From the NCBI GenBank assembly GCA_964407695.1, contig CAYOWQ010000005.1:62001-126000 (forward strand): a stretch of DNA of 64,000 bases, written 5' to 3'. Both the position numbers and the translations under genes were made by a program. A model generated the notes under the pieces. That model was not told the DNA's origin. It saw only the letters and a program-made list of their open reading frames with translations, and did not search any database. Positions 57,048 through 64,000 of this stretch are shown one piece after another (positions within the stretch are counted from its first letter, which is position 1; every line of letters begins with the position of its first letter). Source of the DNA: CAYOWQ01 sp964407695 (lineage in GTDB: Bacteria > Planctomycetota > Phycisphaerae > Phycisphaerales > SM1A02).

Positions 57048-57680
57048 ATGCCCGGGTCCTCCATCATCCCTCGCAGCGCTGTCATCGTTTCCGCAGCGCT
57101 CCTGCTCCTCTTCCTCCTCATCGCCGCGGCGGGCAACGTGCCCTGGGCGCTGACGTTCATGCGTTCGCGCACAACCTTGAGCAAGGTCAGCACGGTACGA
57201 AAGGACCCGAACGAGATGCCGGATCAATGGCCGATCAAGACACCGCACGTCGTCGCCTGGCCGCGGCCGGCGAGTTGGACCGAGGGATATGTCTTCGGTT
57301 GTCGAATCTACGACGTCCGTTCCGAGCCGCCGATGTCTGATCGAAACGGTTTCACCCTTAGTCTCCAGCACCTGGGCTGGCCGCTGCCGGTAATCGAGGT
57401 GAAGCAGATGTGGTGGGATTGGAATGATCCAACGTTGAACGGTCCGGGCGCCCCCGAATCCGACCCCGCACCCTCGCTCATCACCAGTGGCCTCATTCTG
57501 AACCCGCTCTTCATCGGCGGCGGAGCATGGGCCGTGCTCGTCATGCCGTGGCTCATTGGCATCATCGTGATGCGTGCCAGGCGCTGGCGCGCCAATCGCT
57601 GTCTCGAATGCGGCTACCCGGTGGGGACCTCACCCAGCTGCACGGAATGTGGTCATATCGTCCGACCTCGGCCGGCCTGA
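57048..57680 (+). CDS. membrane protein with C-terminal zinc ribbon (third family member)
   Basis: This is a 210-residue protein with an N-terminal helix (about 11-31, I-V-S-A-A-L-L-L-L-F-L-L-I), an outside domain of about 120 residues (R-S-R-T-T-L-S-K-V-S; G-W-P-L-P-V-I-E-V-K-Q-M-W-W), a second helix (about 157-178), and the ribbon tail N-R-C-L-E-C-G-Y-P-V-G with C-T-E-C-G-H. It is more distant from the other two. It follows 56399 after 64 bp and has its own candidate promoter. The function is unknown. Confidence 0.72.
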   Translation: MPGSSIIPRSAVIVSAALLLLFLLIAAAGNVPWALTFMRSRTTLSKVSTVRKDPNEMPDQWPIKTPHVVAWPRPASWTEGYVFGCRIYDVRSEPPMSDRNGFTLSLQHLGWPLPVIEVKQMWWDWNDPTLNGPGAPESDPAPSLITSGLILNPLFIGGGAWAVLVMPWLIGIIVMRARRWRANRCLECGYPVGTSPSCTECGHIVRPRPA

Positions 57681-57762
57681 CCGATCCCCGAACGGGCAAC
57701 TGAAACCCGCCACGACAGATTCCCACAAACAGTTCGAACCCCATGCGAAAGGGGCGAACACC

Positions 57763-58119
57763 ATGCGCACTCTTCTCACACTTTTCGGTCGTCTCATTAT
57801 TCTCGCCATCGCCCTTTTCTGGGGCTGGTTCATCGTTCTGGACGGGACCGGGCACCTCATCAACGATCCCGACAAGATCACCACAGCCTTCATGATGGTC
57901 GCCTTCATGATTCCCCTGCTTGGTCTGGTCGTGGCGTCGTGGCGATGGCCGCGTTTGGCGGGACTGTTTTCGTTGGGACTGGCGGTCGTCGTCTACTGGC
58001 GGTTTGAACACGAGGCACCGCGATTGATGGGGGCCCTGCCGATGGCTGCAGCGGGGCTGATGCTGCTTCTGGGCCGGGGCCGACGCCGGCCGTTGCTGAT
58101 TTCAGCAGTCCCTGCGTAG
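57763..58119 (+). CDS. small hydrophobic membrane protein
   Basis: This is a 118-residue protein with about four membrane helices (L-I-I-L-A-I-A-L-F-W-G-W-F-I-V-L; F-M-M-V-A-F-M-I-P-L-L-G-L-V-V; A-G-L-F-S-L-G-L-A-V-V-V-Y; P-M-A-A-A-G-L-M-L-L-L-G). AAAGGGG ten bases before the ATG supports the start. Basic C-terminus (G-R-G-R-R-R-P). It resembles uncharacterised DUF-type membrane proteins. No function can be assigned. Confidence 0.65.
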   Translation: MRTLLTLFGRLIILAIALFWGWFIVLDGTGHLINDPDKITTAFMMVAFMIPLLGLVVASWRWPRLAGLFSLGLAVVVYWRFEHEAPRLMGALPMAAAGLMLLLGRGRRRPLLISAVPA

Positions 58120-58195
58120 GATTTGACCGGGTGCCGTTCGCGGCAGCCGATTATCGAGGAACCGTGTTCGAAAGAAAACGATGGGAGGTTCGTAG

Positions 58196-58591
58196 ATGCG
58201 TGGTGCAATCGTGGCAGGTGGTGCATTGGGAGCGATGGCGATACTGCTTGGCGGCTGCTCGACACCGCCGAATCACATGGCCCGAATCTTCATGCAGGGT
58301 GGAGAGACCATGGCGCTGAAGGTCGACGGCCGGCAGCCGACGGTGCAGCTTGTGCCCACCTTCGCGCCACTGGTGAATGTGAGATGGATGCGGCCCGACG
58401 GCGGTGTCACCACGTTCCACGGAGTGCCGCCTGGCGGCGACCTCGTGTTGACACTGAAGGAAGGCGATCAGCTGCAATTCTCAGATCAGGGCGGCTCCGA
58501 CGTCGAGATCCGCATGTGGAACTCTTCGGGCTATGTGATCGAGAATGTGGTGTCCTCGACCATCGTCGCGTCGGATAAGACAGCGCGCTGA
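58196..58591 (+). CDS. small lipoprotein, hypothetical
   Basis: This is a 131-residue protein with a lipoprotein signal ending L-L-G-G-C at about 21. The mature part is short, beta-rich and without Cys (A-L-K-V-D-G-R-Q-P-T-V-Q-L-V; V-R-W-M-R-P-D-G-G-V-T-T-F). GGGAGG eight bases before the ATG is a strong ribosome-binding site. Its 3' end overlaps the end of the convergent radical-SAM gene by 61 bp. Confidence 0.7.
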   Translation: MRGAIVAGGALGAMAILLGGCSTPPNHMARIFMQGGETMALKVDGRQPTVQLVPTFAPLVNVRWMRPDGGVTTFHGVPPGGDLVLTLKEGDQLQFSDQGGSDVEIRMWNSSGYVIENVVSSTIVASDKTAR

Positions 58592-60090
58592 GGCGACGCT
58601 GCCTTGGGTATTGATTTTGTAAGCGAAACAAAATCCGGTGTGACGTCGGCGTCGACGCTGTGGTCAACACCCAGTTCTTCGTGCGATCGGCGATTCTTGA
58701 TCGGAGCGAGGCGGAATGATCTTGAAAGGATGCCCTCCAGCATTGGCCGCAGATTGACGAGCCGACGTGACTTGATCGCCAGATTCCAAAGCGGCTCAAA
58801 TCGCTTCCAACCCGCCGCGTAGGCGAGGTGTTTCAATCTCATCTCCCAATGGTCATGGGTCATGCCGGCGGCCGCGATGTTCTTCCATCGATAGAACTCC
58901 CGATAGGCCCAGCGATAACCCTCTTCGAGTTGCTTGCAGGTCATGTGCCGGGGTGCGAAGACGGCGTGTCGGGTGTCGTAGAGGTCCCAGTCGTCGTGCA
59001 GCATTCGACCCGCGGCATTCATCTCCCTGTAGAACTGCGTGTCGGGATACGGTGTGGCGATGTGGAACGTCGCGGTCGTGAGCCCCGCACGCACGGCCCA
59101 GTCGACGGTGCGAGAAAAGACGTCTGGTCGATCATCGTCAAGACCAAAGACGAAGCTTCCGTTGATCATGATTCCAAGAGAATCGAGCCGACGAGTCACG
59201 GCGTCGTAGCTCTTGCCAAGGTTCTGTCTCTTATTGCTGGTTCGCAGGCTCGAGTCGCTCAGTGATTCAAAGCCGACAAAGAGCGACCGTAACCCTGCGG
59301 CTGCGGCCCGCTCGATCAGATCGCCCCGAAGGATGGAGTCGACAGTCGCCGCTCCCTGAAAGAGTCGGCCCATCCCCTTCATGCCATCAAAGAGCGCTCG
59401 GCCGAAGCGAACCTCTCCCAGGAGATGGTCGTCGAGGAAATACAGGTGGCGGCCGGACAACCGTTCGATCTCGGCGAGGGCGTCATCGACGCGCTGCGTG
59501 TAGTACGACCGGCCGCCTGCATAGAACGCATCCTTGTAACAGAAGCTGCAGTGGTGGGGGCAGCCCCTCGAGACAACGATCGAATTCGGAACGAGATAGA
59601 GCCGGCGCTGAATCAGATCGCGGCGAATGGGCGGCAGCTGCGCGAGGGTGCGCGGATGCAGGCGAGAGTCATACCGCTTCCGGGGTGCGCCGAACTGAAA
59701 ATCGCGCAGAAACTCGGGAAACGTGTGTTCCCCGGGTCCCAGGAAGATAGTGTCGGCGTGTTCGGCAGCCTCCTCGGGAAGGCTGGTCACATGCAGGCCG
59801 CCGAGTGCAACATGGCAGCCGCGAGCCCGAAAGGCATCAGCGAGGCGGTAGCTCCGCTTGGCCGACGTGATGTAGGTCTGGATGACGACGAGGTCCGGCA
59901 ACGGTTCGCAACACGACTCAACATCGACATCGTGTTCCACGTGCTCGTCAATGATCCTCACATCGTCATCCGAAGCGAGGTAAGCCGCCAGTGTCGCCAA
60001 TCCCAGCGGCGGAAAGAGCGAGTATTTGATGGGTCTCCAAAATGGACTCTTCGCCTCCATCAGCGCGGGGAGAATCATGAGCGTCCGCAT
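58531..60090 (-). CDS. B12-binding domain radical SAM protein
   Basis: This is a 519-residue enzyme. The N-terminal half (about 20-150) is a cobalamin-binding Rossmann domain with P-L-G-L-A-T-L-A-A-Y-L and H-V-A-L-G-G-L-H-V-T-S-L-P-E-E-A. The radical SAM domain (about 175-390) has the cluster motif C-P-H-H-C-S-F-C (C-x3-C-x2-C) followed by Y-K-D-A-F-Y-A-G-G-R, and G-F-E-S-L-S-D, G-S-F-V-F-G-L-D-D-D. The C-terminal 130 residues are helical with many Trp/Arg. Such enzymes do methylations or ring and lipid rearrangements. AGGCAGGAC before ATG 60090 sets the start. A longer frame is unlikely. The substrate is unknown. Confidence 0.85.
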   Translation of the reverse strand: MRTLMILPALMEAKSPFWRPIKYSLFPPLGLATLAAYLASDDDVRIIDEHVEHDVDVESCCEPLPDLVVIQTYITSAKRSYRLADAFRARGCHVALGGLHVTSLPEEAAEHADTIFLGPGEHTFPEFLRDFQFGAPRKRYDSRLHPRTLAQLPPIRRDLIQRRLYLVPNSIVVSRGCPHHCSFCYKDAFYAGGRSYYTQRVDDALAEIERLSGRHLYFLDDHLLGEVRFGRALFDGMKGMGRLFQGAATVDSILRGDLIERAAAAGLRSLFVGFESLSDSSLRTSNKRQNLGKSYDAVTRRLDSLGIMINGSFVFGLDDDRPDVFSRTVDWAVRAGLTTATFHIATPYPDTQFYREMNAAGRMLHDDWDLYDTRHAVFAPRHMTCKQLEEGYRWAYREFYRWKNIAAAGMTHDHWEMRLKHLAYAAGWKRFEPLWNLAIKSRRLVNLRPMLEGILSRSFRLAPIKNRRSHEELGVDHSVDADVTPDFVSLTKSIPKAASPQRAVLSDATMVEDTTFSIT

Positions 60091-60463
60091 GTCCTGCCTC
60101 TCTGGATGTGGACGGCGATACGAACCGCGAAAAGACGATGTTCGCTGGAATGCAGGAACTGATGCAGAATCGATGTGTGACGCCGCCATGACGCTACGCA
60201 CCTTCCTGCAGGCGATGGTCCAGGCGTGTTGACGCGGCGAACCCCCTGGCGCCGGCCGGCTCAATGCGCGTACGCCCCAGACATGGGGCGCGCGTGGACG
60301 CGACGCCGCCACGACGGCTGTTGTTGCGACATCTGCAGTGAGGAATGCCGCCCCGAATGCAGCCTGCCGGTCCATTCAAGTGAATGGAAAATCACGTCTC
60401 TCTGGCGTCGGCTTAACCCCGATTGTCCATGTTCCTAGAGTACAAGCCCCAGGAGCAACCGCC
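60091..60463. other. 373-bp divergent intergenic region
   Basis: No gene is convincing. A GC-rich inverted repeat (CGCCCC AGACAT GGGGCG, about 60274-60291) lies in the middle. On the plus strand a TAGAGT (about 60436-60441) some 22 nt before the lipoprotein ATG may be its -10. Confidence 0.4.
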
Positions 60464-61027
60464 ATGCGAATCACCCCAACTACCATTTCCCTTTGCCTTC
60501 TCGCCGCTGTGTCGGGATGTTCCGACTACCGCAGCGGACCGGAGAGCGACGTCGCCTCCAGTGGCACCGCACCTCATACGGATTCCGCCGAGGGCACCAT
60601 CAGTCGATTCCGCGCCGCCGATCCATCCATGGAGCGCTATTTCAACGAATCGTTCGGATATGTGGTGTTTCCCAAGATCACCAAAGGCGCACTCGGTGTC
60701 GGGGCTGCCCACGGCGAGGCCGGCGTCGTGTATGAACACGGCCGCCCCATCGGCTCAAGCGAAGTGACACAGATCACGCTTGGCGTGCAGGCCGGCGGGC
60801 AGACGTACAGCGAAATCATCTTCTTCAAGGACTATGCCCGCCTCAAGATCTTCAAGGACGGCGAGTTCGAATTCTCTGCCAATGCGACCGCCATAGCGGC
60901 CGAATCCGGCGCCGGTAAAGCAAACGACTACGAGGAAGGTGTGGCCGTGTTCTATCTGCCACGCGGCGGCTTGATGTTTGAGGCCTCAATCGGTGGCCAG
61001 AAGTTCACCTATCACCCCTATCCATAG
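60464..61027 (+). CDS. SYLF/YSC84 domain lipoprotein
   Basis: This is a 187-residue lipoprotein (signal ending A-V-S-G-C, Cys at about 19). The SYLF-type domain is visible as G-Y-V-V-F-P-K-I-T-K-G-A-L-G-V-G-A-A-H-G-E-A-G, then I-T-L-G-V-Q-A-G-G-Q-T-Y-S-E-I-I-F-F, and V-A-V-F-Y-L-P-R-G-G-L-M-F-E-A-S-I-G-G-Q-K-F. By family knowledge these proteins bind lipids, and in bacteria they are often periplasmic or outer-membrane lipoproteins of unknown role. AGGAG before the ATG is a good ribosome-binding site. Confidence 0.87.
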   Translation: MRITPTTISLCLLAAVSGCSDYRSGPESDVASSGTAPHTDSAEGTISRFRAADPSMERYFNESFGYVVFPKITKGALGVGAAHGEAGVVYEHGRPIGSSEVTQITLGVQAGGQTYSEIIFFKDYARLKIFKDGEFEFSANATAIAAESGAGKANDYEEGVAVFYLPRGGLMFEASIGGQKFTYHPYP

Positions 61028-61070
61028 CTGCGAAGTCATTCCCGCGGTTCGGCTTCTACCATGGGAACCC

Positions 61071-61691
61071 ATGGCAGGCCGAGCCAAGTCGAGATCAAAT
61101 CGCCGCACGTCGATTACGTCGACCTATCCGCTCGTCGAGCCCTCATGTCGGGCCGAATGGCGGGCGTGGTTGGAAGAGAATCATGCAACCTGTTCAGGGG
61201 CATGGCTGGTTTATCGAAAGAAAGGCCCCAAGGGTGAAGCCCGCAGCCTCACCTACGACGACGCCGTAGAGGAGGCCCTTTGTTTCGGCTGGATCGACAG
61301 CGTCATCAACCGGCTCGACGCTGCCAGATACAAGCAACTGCTCACCCCACGGAAACCCGGCAGCGGCTGGAGTGCACTCAACAAGCGCCGCGTGCAGAAG
61401 CTGACCAAGGCCAAGCTGCTGCATCCTTCAGGAAAGGCGAAGATCGTTGCTGCGAAGAAGGACGGTTCGTGGACGGCGCTCGACCATATCGAAGCGCTCG
61501 TCGTGCCGCCGGACTTCAAGAAGGCGCTTTCGAAAAAGTCCGGCGCAAGCAAGAACTTCGAAGCGTTCACCCCGGGGGTGAAGAAGCTCTATCTCTATCG
61601 CATCAATAGCGCCAAACGCCCCGAAACGAGAGCGAAGCGAATCGCGGCGTTGGTAGCCCTCGCGGCGGAAAATATTCGACGGCTCGACTGA
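61071..61691 (+). CDS. YdeI/OmpD-associated family protein
   Basis: This is a 206-residue soluble protein. It has the family blocks W-L-E-E-N-H near the start, G-A-W-L-V-Y-R-K-K, L-T-Y-D-D-A-V-E-E-A-L-C-F-G-W-I-D-S, and L-T-P-R-K-P-G-S-G-W-S. The C-terminal helical domain carries K-R-P-E-T-R-A-K-R-I. Members are linked to bacteriocin resistance or stress in some bacteria, but the activity is not known. The N-terminus (A-G-R-A-K-S-R-S-N-R-R) is basic. The start is the ATG at 61071, and a TACCAT lies 8 nt upstream. Confidence 0.85.
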   Translation: MAGRAKSRSNRRTSITSTYPLVEPSCRAEWRAWLEENHATCSGAWLVYRKKGPKGEARSLTYDDAVEEALCFGWIDSVINRLDAARYKQLLTPRKPGSGWSALNKRRVQKLTKAKLLHPSGKAKIVAAKKDGSWTALDHIEALVVPPDFKKALSKKSGASKNFEAFTPGVKKLYLYRINSAKRPETRAKRIAALVALAAENIRRLD

Positions 61692-61692
61692 T

Positions 61693-62811
61693 CTAGGGTG
61701 CTGCCGGCTTCTGCTCCAATCCCCGCAGGACCTCATCATCCGGGTTCATCACTTTCAGTTGCGGAAGCCACTCGCTTCTCGAGAGCACCTGCTTGAATGT
61801 GTTCAGTCGCTCCGTCCGATCACGGCCGTTTCCTGCCGTGGCTTCATCAAAACCAAGGTCAAACAGGGTCCATGCTTCGGACGAATGCCCGGTGTAGATG
61901 AGTCGCAGCATCTCGCTCCAGAGTGTGTCCAGCATGCCTGCGGAGGTGACGGTAGTCATCGCCTCGGCAAGCCCTGACGCGGTGGCATGGACCACCATCA
62001 ATTCGGGAGCGGGCCTGAACCGTTGACCATCAAATTTCAGAATAACCTCGGGATGCCGCAGGCATGCGTAGCACGTGAGTGCATACGCCCACGTCCAGTC
62101 GCACGTTACGAGCTCAGCGATTCCATCACCGTTGCGGTCGGCAAGTATTCCGCCATTTTGCACGTCGACCGCATCCGCCTGCCGAAGCAATCCTTGATCA
62201 TCCAGCGCGAAGAAGTACATGGTGGTGCAGCAGTGCGCACCGCCCGAATAGACCTCAGCAACCACGAACTCACGATGTGATTCGTCGAGATCACTCCGAT
62301 TCGACAGTTTGAAATACCGCCCCTTGGCGGCAATCTCGGTGCTTCCATCGCCGGGCGAAAGCTGCAACTCTCGTTCCCACGCCAGGGGAGCCCGATCCGC
62401 TCGAACGCGAATGCGGCCGGGCCCCAGAGTTGCTGCATCGAGCGTATACACCCCGAAGAAATAGTGACCCGGCCCGAAGGTCAGGTAGTAATCCCATCCA
62501 AATCGTTGCATGCGCCTTCCGGCCACATACACCGGCAGAGACATCGCAAGGATGATTCCAATCGCAACGAGCCACCATCGTCGTCGGCCGCGAAACAAGG
62601 CCCGGTCCTGCGACGACGCTGCCACCCACCCACACTCCGCACACACCGCCGACGGCGATCCTGAAAGGTCGTAGCCGCACCGTGGGCATCGCGGGGTGAC
62701 CACTCTTCGGCGTCGCCAGCCGACCAAGGCGACGACAAGGCCGATGAGGACAACGGCACAGACAAGGAGGCGGCCGCTCCAGGGAGCGTACCAATGGATG
62801 AGGTCAGACAT
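61693..62811 (-). CDS. membrane protein with zinc ribbon and large outer domain
   Basis: This is a 372-residue protein. One N-terminal helix (about 12-28) is followed by the ribbon R-C-P-R-C-G-Y-D-L-S-G-S-P and C-A-E-C-G-W on the inner side, then a second helix (about 75-93, W-W-L-V-A-I-G-I-I-L-A-M-S). The remaining ~280 residues lie outside. They contain A-E-V-Y-S-G-G-A-H-C-C-T-T-M-Y-F-F-A and D-R-N-G-D-G-I-A-E-L-V-T-C-D, which resemble FG-GAP/EF-hand-like loops. Here the ribbon precedes the outer domain, the reverse order of the family at 54.9-57.7 kb. The function is unknown. Confidence 0.72.
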   Translation of the reverse strand: MSDLIHWYAPWSGRLLVCAVVLIGLVVALVGWRRRRVVTPRCPRCGYDLSGSPSAVCAECGWVAASSQDRALFRGRRRWWLVAIGIILAMSLPVYVAGRRMQRFGWDYYLTFGPGHYFFGVYTLDAATLGPGRIRVRADRAPLAWERELQLSPGDGSTEIAAKGRYFKLSNRSDLDESHREFVVAEVYSGGAHCCTTMYFFALDDQGLLRQADAVDVQNGGILADRNGDGIAELVTCDWTWAYALTCYACLRHPEVILKFDGQRFRPAPELMVVHATASGLAEAMTTVTSAGMLDTLWSEMLRLIYTGHSSEAWTLFDLGFDEATAGNGRDRTERLNTFKQVLSRSEWLPQLKVMNPDDEVLRGLEQKPAAP

Positions 62812-62834
62812 CGGGGTCTATGCTCGTGAAATCT

Positions 62835-64000
62835 TCAGACATCCTGAGGTGTAGAAGCGTTGGAGTCCGATACGGCAACCGGTGCAGCGATAGATTTGAG
62901 ACTCGGGTTGGGAACTGCGGTCATGGTCCCGCCACCTCGGGCGGCATCCGTTCCATAACGAATGGCAACGCTCGCAAGAATCCAGCCGACGGCGGCGAAG
63001 GCCGCACTGCAGTAGAACGAGCTGCCGCGGAGGATTCCGGCATGTTCATCCTCCAGCGCCCACTCCAACACAAATCCGCCGATGAGCGGAGCGAATATTC
63101 CAGCGACGCTTTGCAGGCCCATGATTGCGCCCTGCACGGAACCTTGCTCGCGCGGACCGACCACTCTGGTAATCAGCGACTGGGCTGAAGGCAGCGCGAT
63201 GCCGCCCAATGAGGCGAAGGCAATCACGACGTACAGCATCCATCCCTCGGTGACCAGACCGTATCCCAGATAGGCCCCCACCCCAAGCGCCAACCCAAGC
63301 ATGAGCGACTTCTTCTCGCCGAGCGCTGGAATAATGGACCGCGCCAGGCCGCCCTGCACGATCGCCGCTCCGATCCCTACCGCCGTCAACGAAAGCCCCA
63401 CATCGCGGGCACTCCAGCCGAATCTGGCCGCCGTGTAGAGCACCCAGGTAGCGTGGAGGCCGAACTCCGCGATGCGGAGCATGAAGATCGCAGCGCCCAT
63501 CCAGGTCACGAGGCGGTGATGAAACAGCGCGCCAAAGGCGCCCACTGGATTGATCCGCTTCCATTCAAGCGAGCGGCGATGATCCACGTGGAGTGACTCC
63601 GGCAGAACGAAATAGCCATAAAGCCAATTCAGAAGCGTCAAGCCTCCGGCGACCATGAAGGGAAGTCGGATATCGATGTCGCCGAGAAATCCACCGGCCG
63701 CCGGCCCAAGCACAAAGCCAAGACCAAACGCCGCCCCGGCCATGCCGAAGGCCTTGGCGCGCTGCTCAGGAGCGGTCACGTCTGCGATGTAGGCATTTGC
63801 CACGGTAATGCTCGCTCCCGAGAGCCCATTGATGGCTCGCGCCACGAAGAGCCATGTCAGCGAAGGAGCGAAGGCCTGGGCAAAGTAGTCGAGCCCCGAC
63901 CCGAACATCGAAATCAGCAGAATCGGCCGGCGTCCCAGTCGGTCTGACAGCGCACCCAACGTTGCCGAGAAGATGAATGACACCGCAAAGAAAGTCGTCA
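62835..64000 (-). CDS. MFS transporter, TetA/TCR-like drug:H+ antiporter (5' end outside window)
   Basis: The C-terminal ~390 residues of a 12-helix exporter are present. The frame stays open through the window edge, so the N-terminal helix or so is missing. The family signature G-A-L-S-D-R-L-G-R-R-P-I-L-L lies between helices 2 and 3. Motif C follows as G-L-G-F-V-L-G-P-A-A-G-G-F-L-G, and the second half repeats the pattern. This is the signature of the tetracycline/multidrug antiporter group (TCR/Tet), but the substrate cannot be told from sequence. The C-terminus has a Ser/Pro-rich tail. Confidence 0.87.
   Translation of the reverse strand, partial: TTFFAVSFIFSATLGALSDRLGRRPILLISMFGSGLDYFAQAFAPSLTWLFVARAINGLSGASITVANAYIADVTAPEQRAKAFGMAGAAFGLGFVLGPAAGGFLGDIDIRLPFMVAGGLTLLNWLYGYFVLPESLHVDHRRSLEWKRINPVGAFGALFHHRLVTWMGAAIFMLRIAEFGLHATWVLYTAARFGWSARDVGLSLTAVGIGAAIVQGGLARSIIPALGEKKSLMLGLALGVGAYLGYGLVTEGWMLYVVIAFASLGGIALPSAQSLITRVVGPREQGSVQGAIMGLQSVAGIFAPLIGGFVLEWALEDEHAGILRGSSFYCSAAFAAVGWILASVAIRYGTDAARGGGTMTAVPNPSLKSIAAPVAVSDSNASTPQDV

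Overview
The window is GC-rich, densely packed bacterial chromosome. It most likely comes from a member of the Planctomycetota, class Phycisphaerae. The support is four secreted proteins with paired dockerin-like repeats of the type D-x-N-x-DG-x-x-D-G-A-D-L-G-x-L-L-x-x-W, several membrane proteins ending in an R-R-R-x-C-x-x-C-G-Y-D zinc ribbon, Hanks-type kinases (one with a WD40-like sensor half), RNase Y and an MqnP-like prenyltransferase. This is inferred from protein style only. I found no rRNA or tRNA gene and no CRISPR array.

Layout. 0-5 kb: end of a small lipoprotein gene, a PGRP-type amidase, a Ser/Thr kinase, lgt and a dockerin-bearing secreted protein. 4.7-14.2 kb (minus strand): a branched-chain amino acid catabolic cluster (leucine-dehydrogenase-like enzyme, E1-alpha, E1-beta, E2, acyl-CoA dehydrogenase, enoyl-CoA hydratase) preceded by a GAF/response-regulator protein. 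14.3-16.5 kb: DUF481 outer-membrane protein, mscL and a crotonase. 16.5-25.1 kb: ftsY, kinase-WD40, an AsmA-like protein, an EF-hand protein, an MqnP-like UbiA enzyme, a lipoprotein, arfB, an outer-membrane barrel and a metallophosphoesterase. 25.3-30.8 kb: three consecutive exported proteins with C-terminal dockerin-like tags (M14 peptidase, Cys-rich repeat protein, beta-helix protein). 30.8-42.1 kb: mtnP-like, rsmA, DUF4139, rny, an ABC-2 permease, priA, and a coupled formyltransferase/polysaccharide deacetylase pair. 42.1-47 kb: small metabolic and unknown genes. 47-49.9 kb: a TPP riboswitch directly in front of an alpha/beta hydrolase and thiC. 49.9-57.7 kb is the accessory part: a RAYT transposase between mirrored hairpins, a 21-bp minisatellite, a poly-G tract inside a promoter ahead of three unknown secreted-protein genes, an IS5-type remnant, and several intact and decayed members of a zinc-ribbon membrane protein family. 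57.7-64 kb: small membrane and lipoproteins, a B12/radical-SAM enzyme, a SYLF protein, a YdeI-like protein, another zinc-ribbon protein and an MFS exporter that runs off the window.

The most general signal is regulatory. At twelve start codons, two of them on decayed genes, a TANNNT hexamer lies exactly 6 nt upstream and there is no Shine-Dalgarno sequence. This is the arrangement expected for leaderless mRNAs. Two of these hexamers overlap head to head between arfB and the outer-membrane barrel gene, which suggests a bidirectional leaderless promoter. Other genes have good Shine-Dalgarno sites (for example the DUF481 gene, mscL and the EF-hand gene), so both initiation modes seem to coexist.
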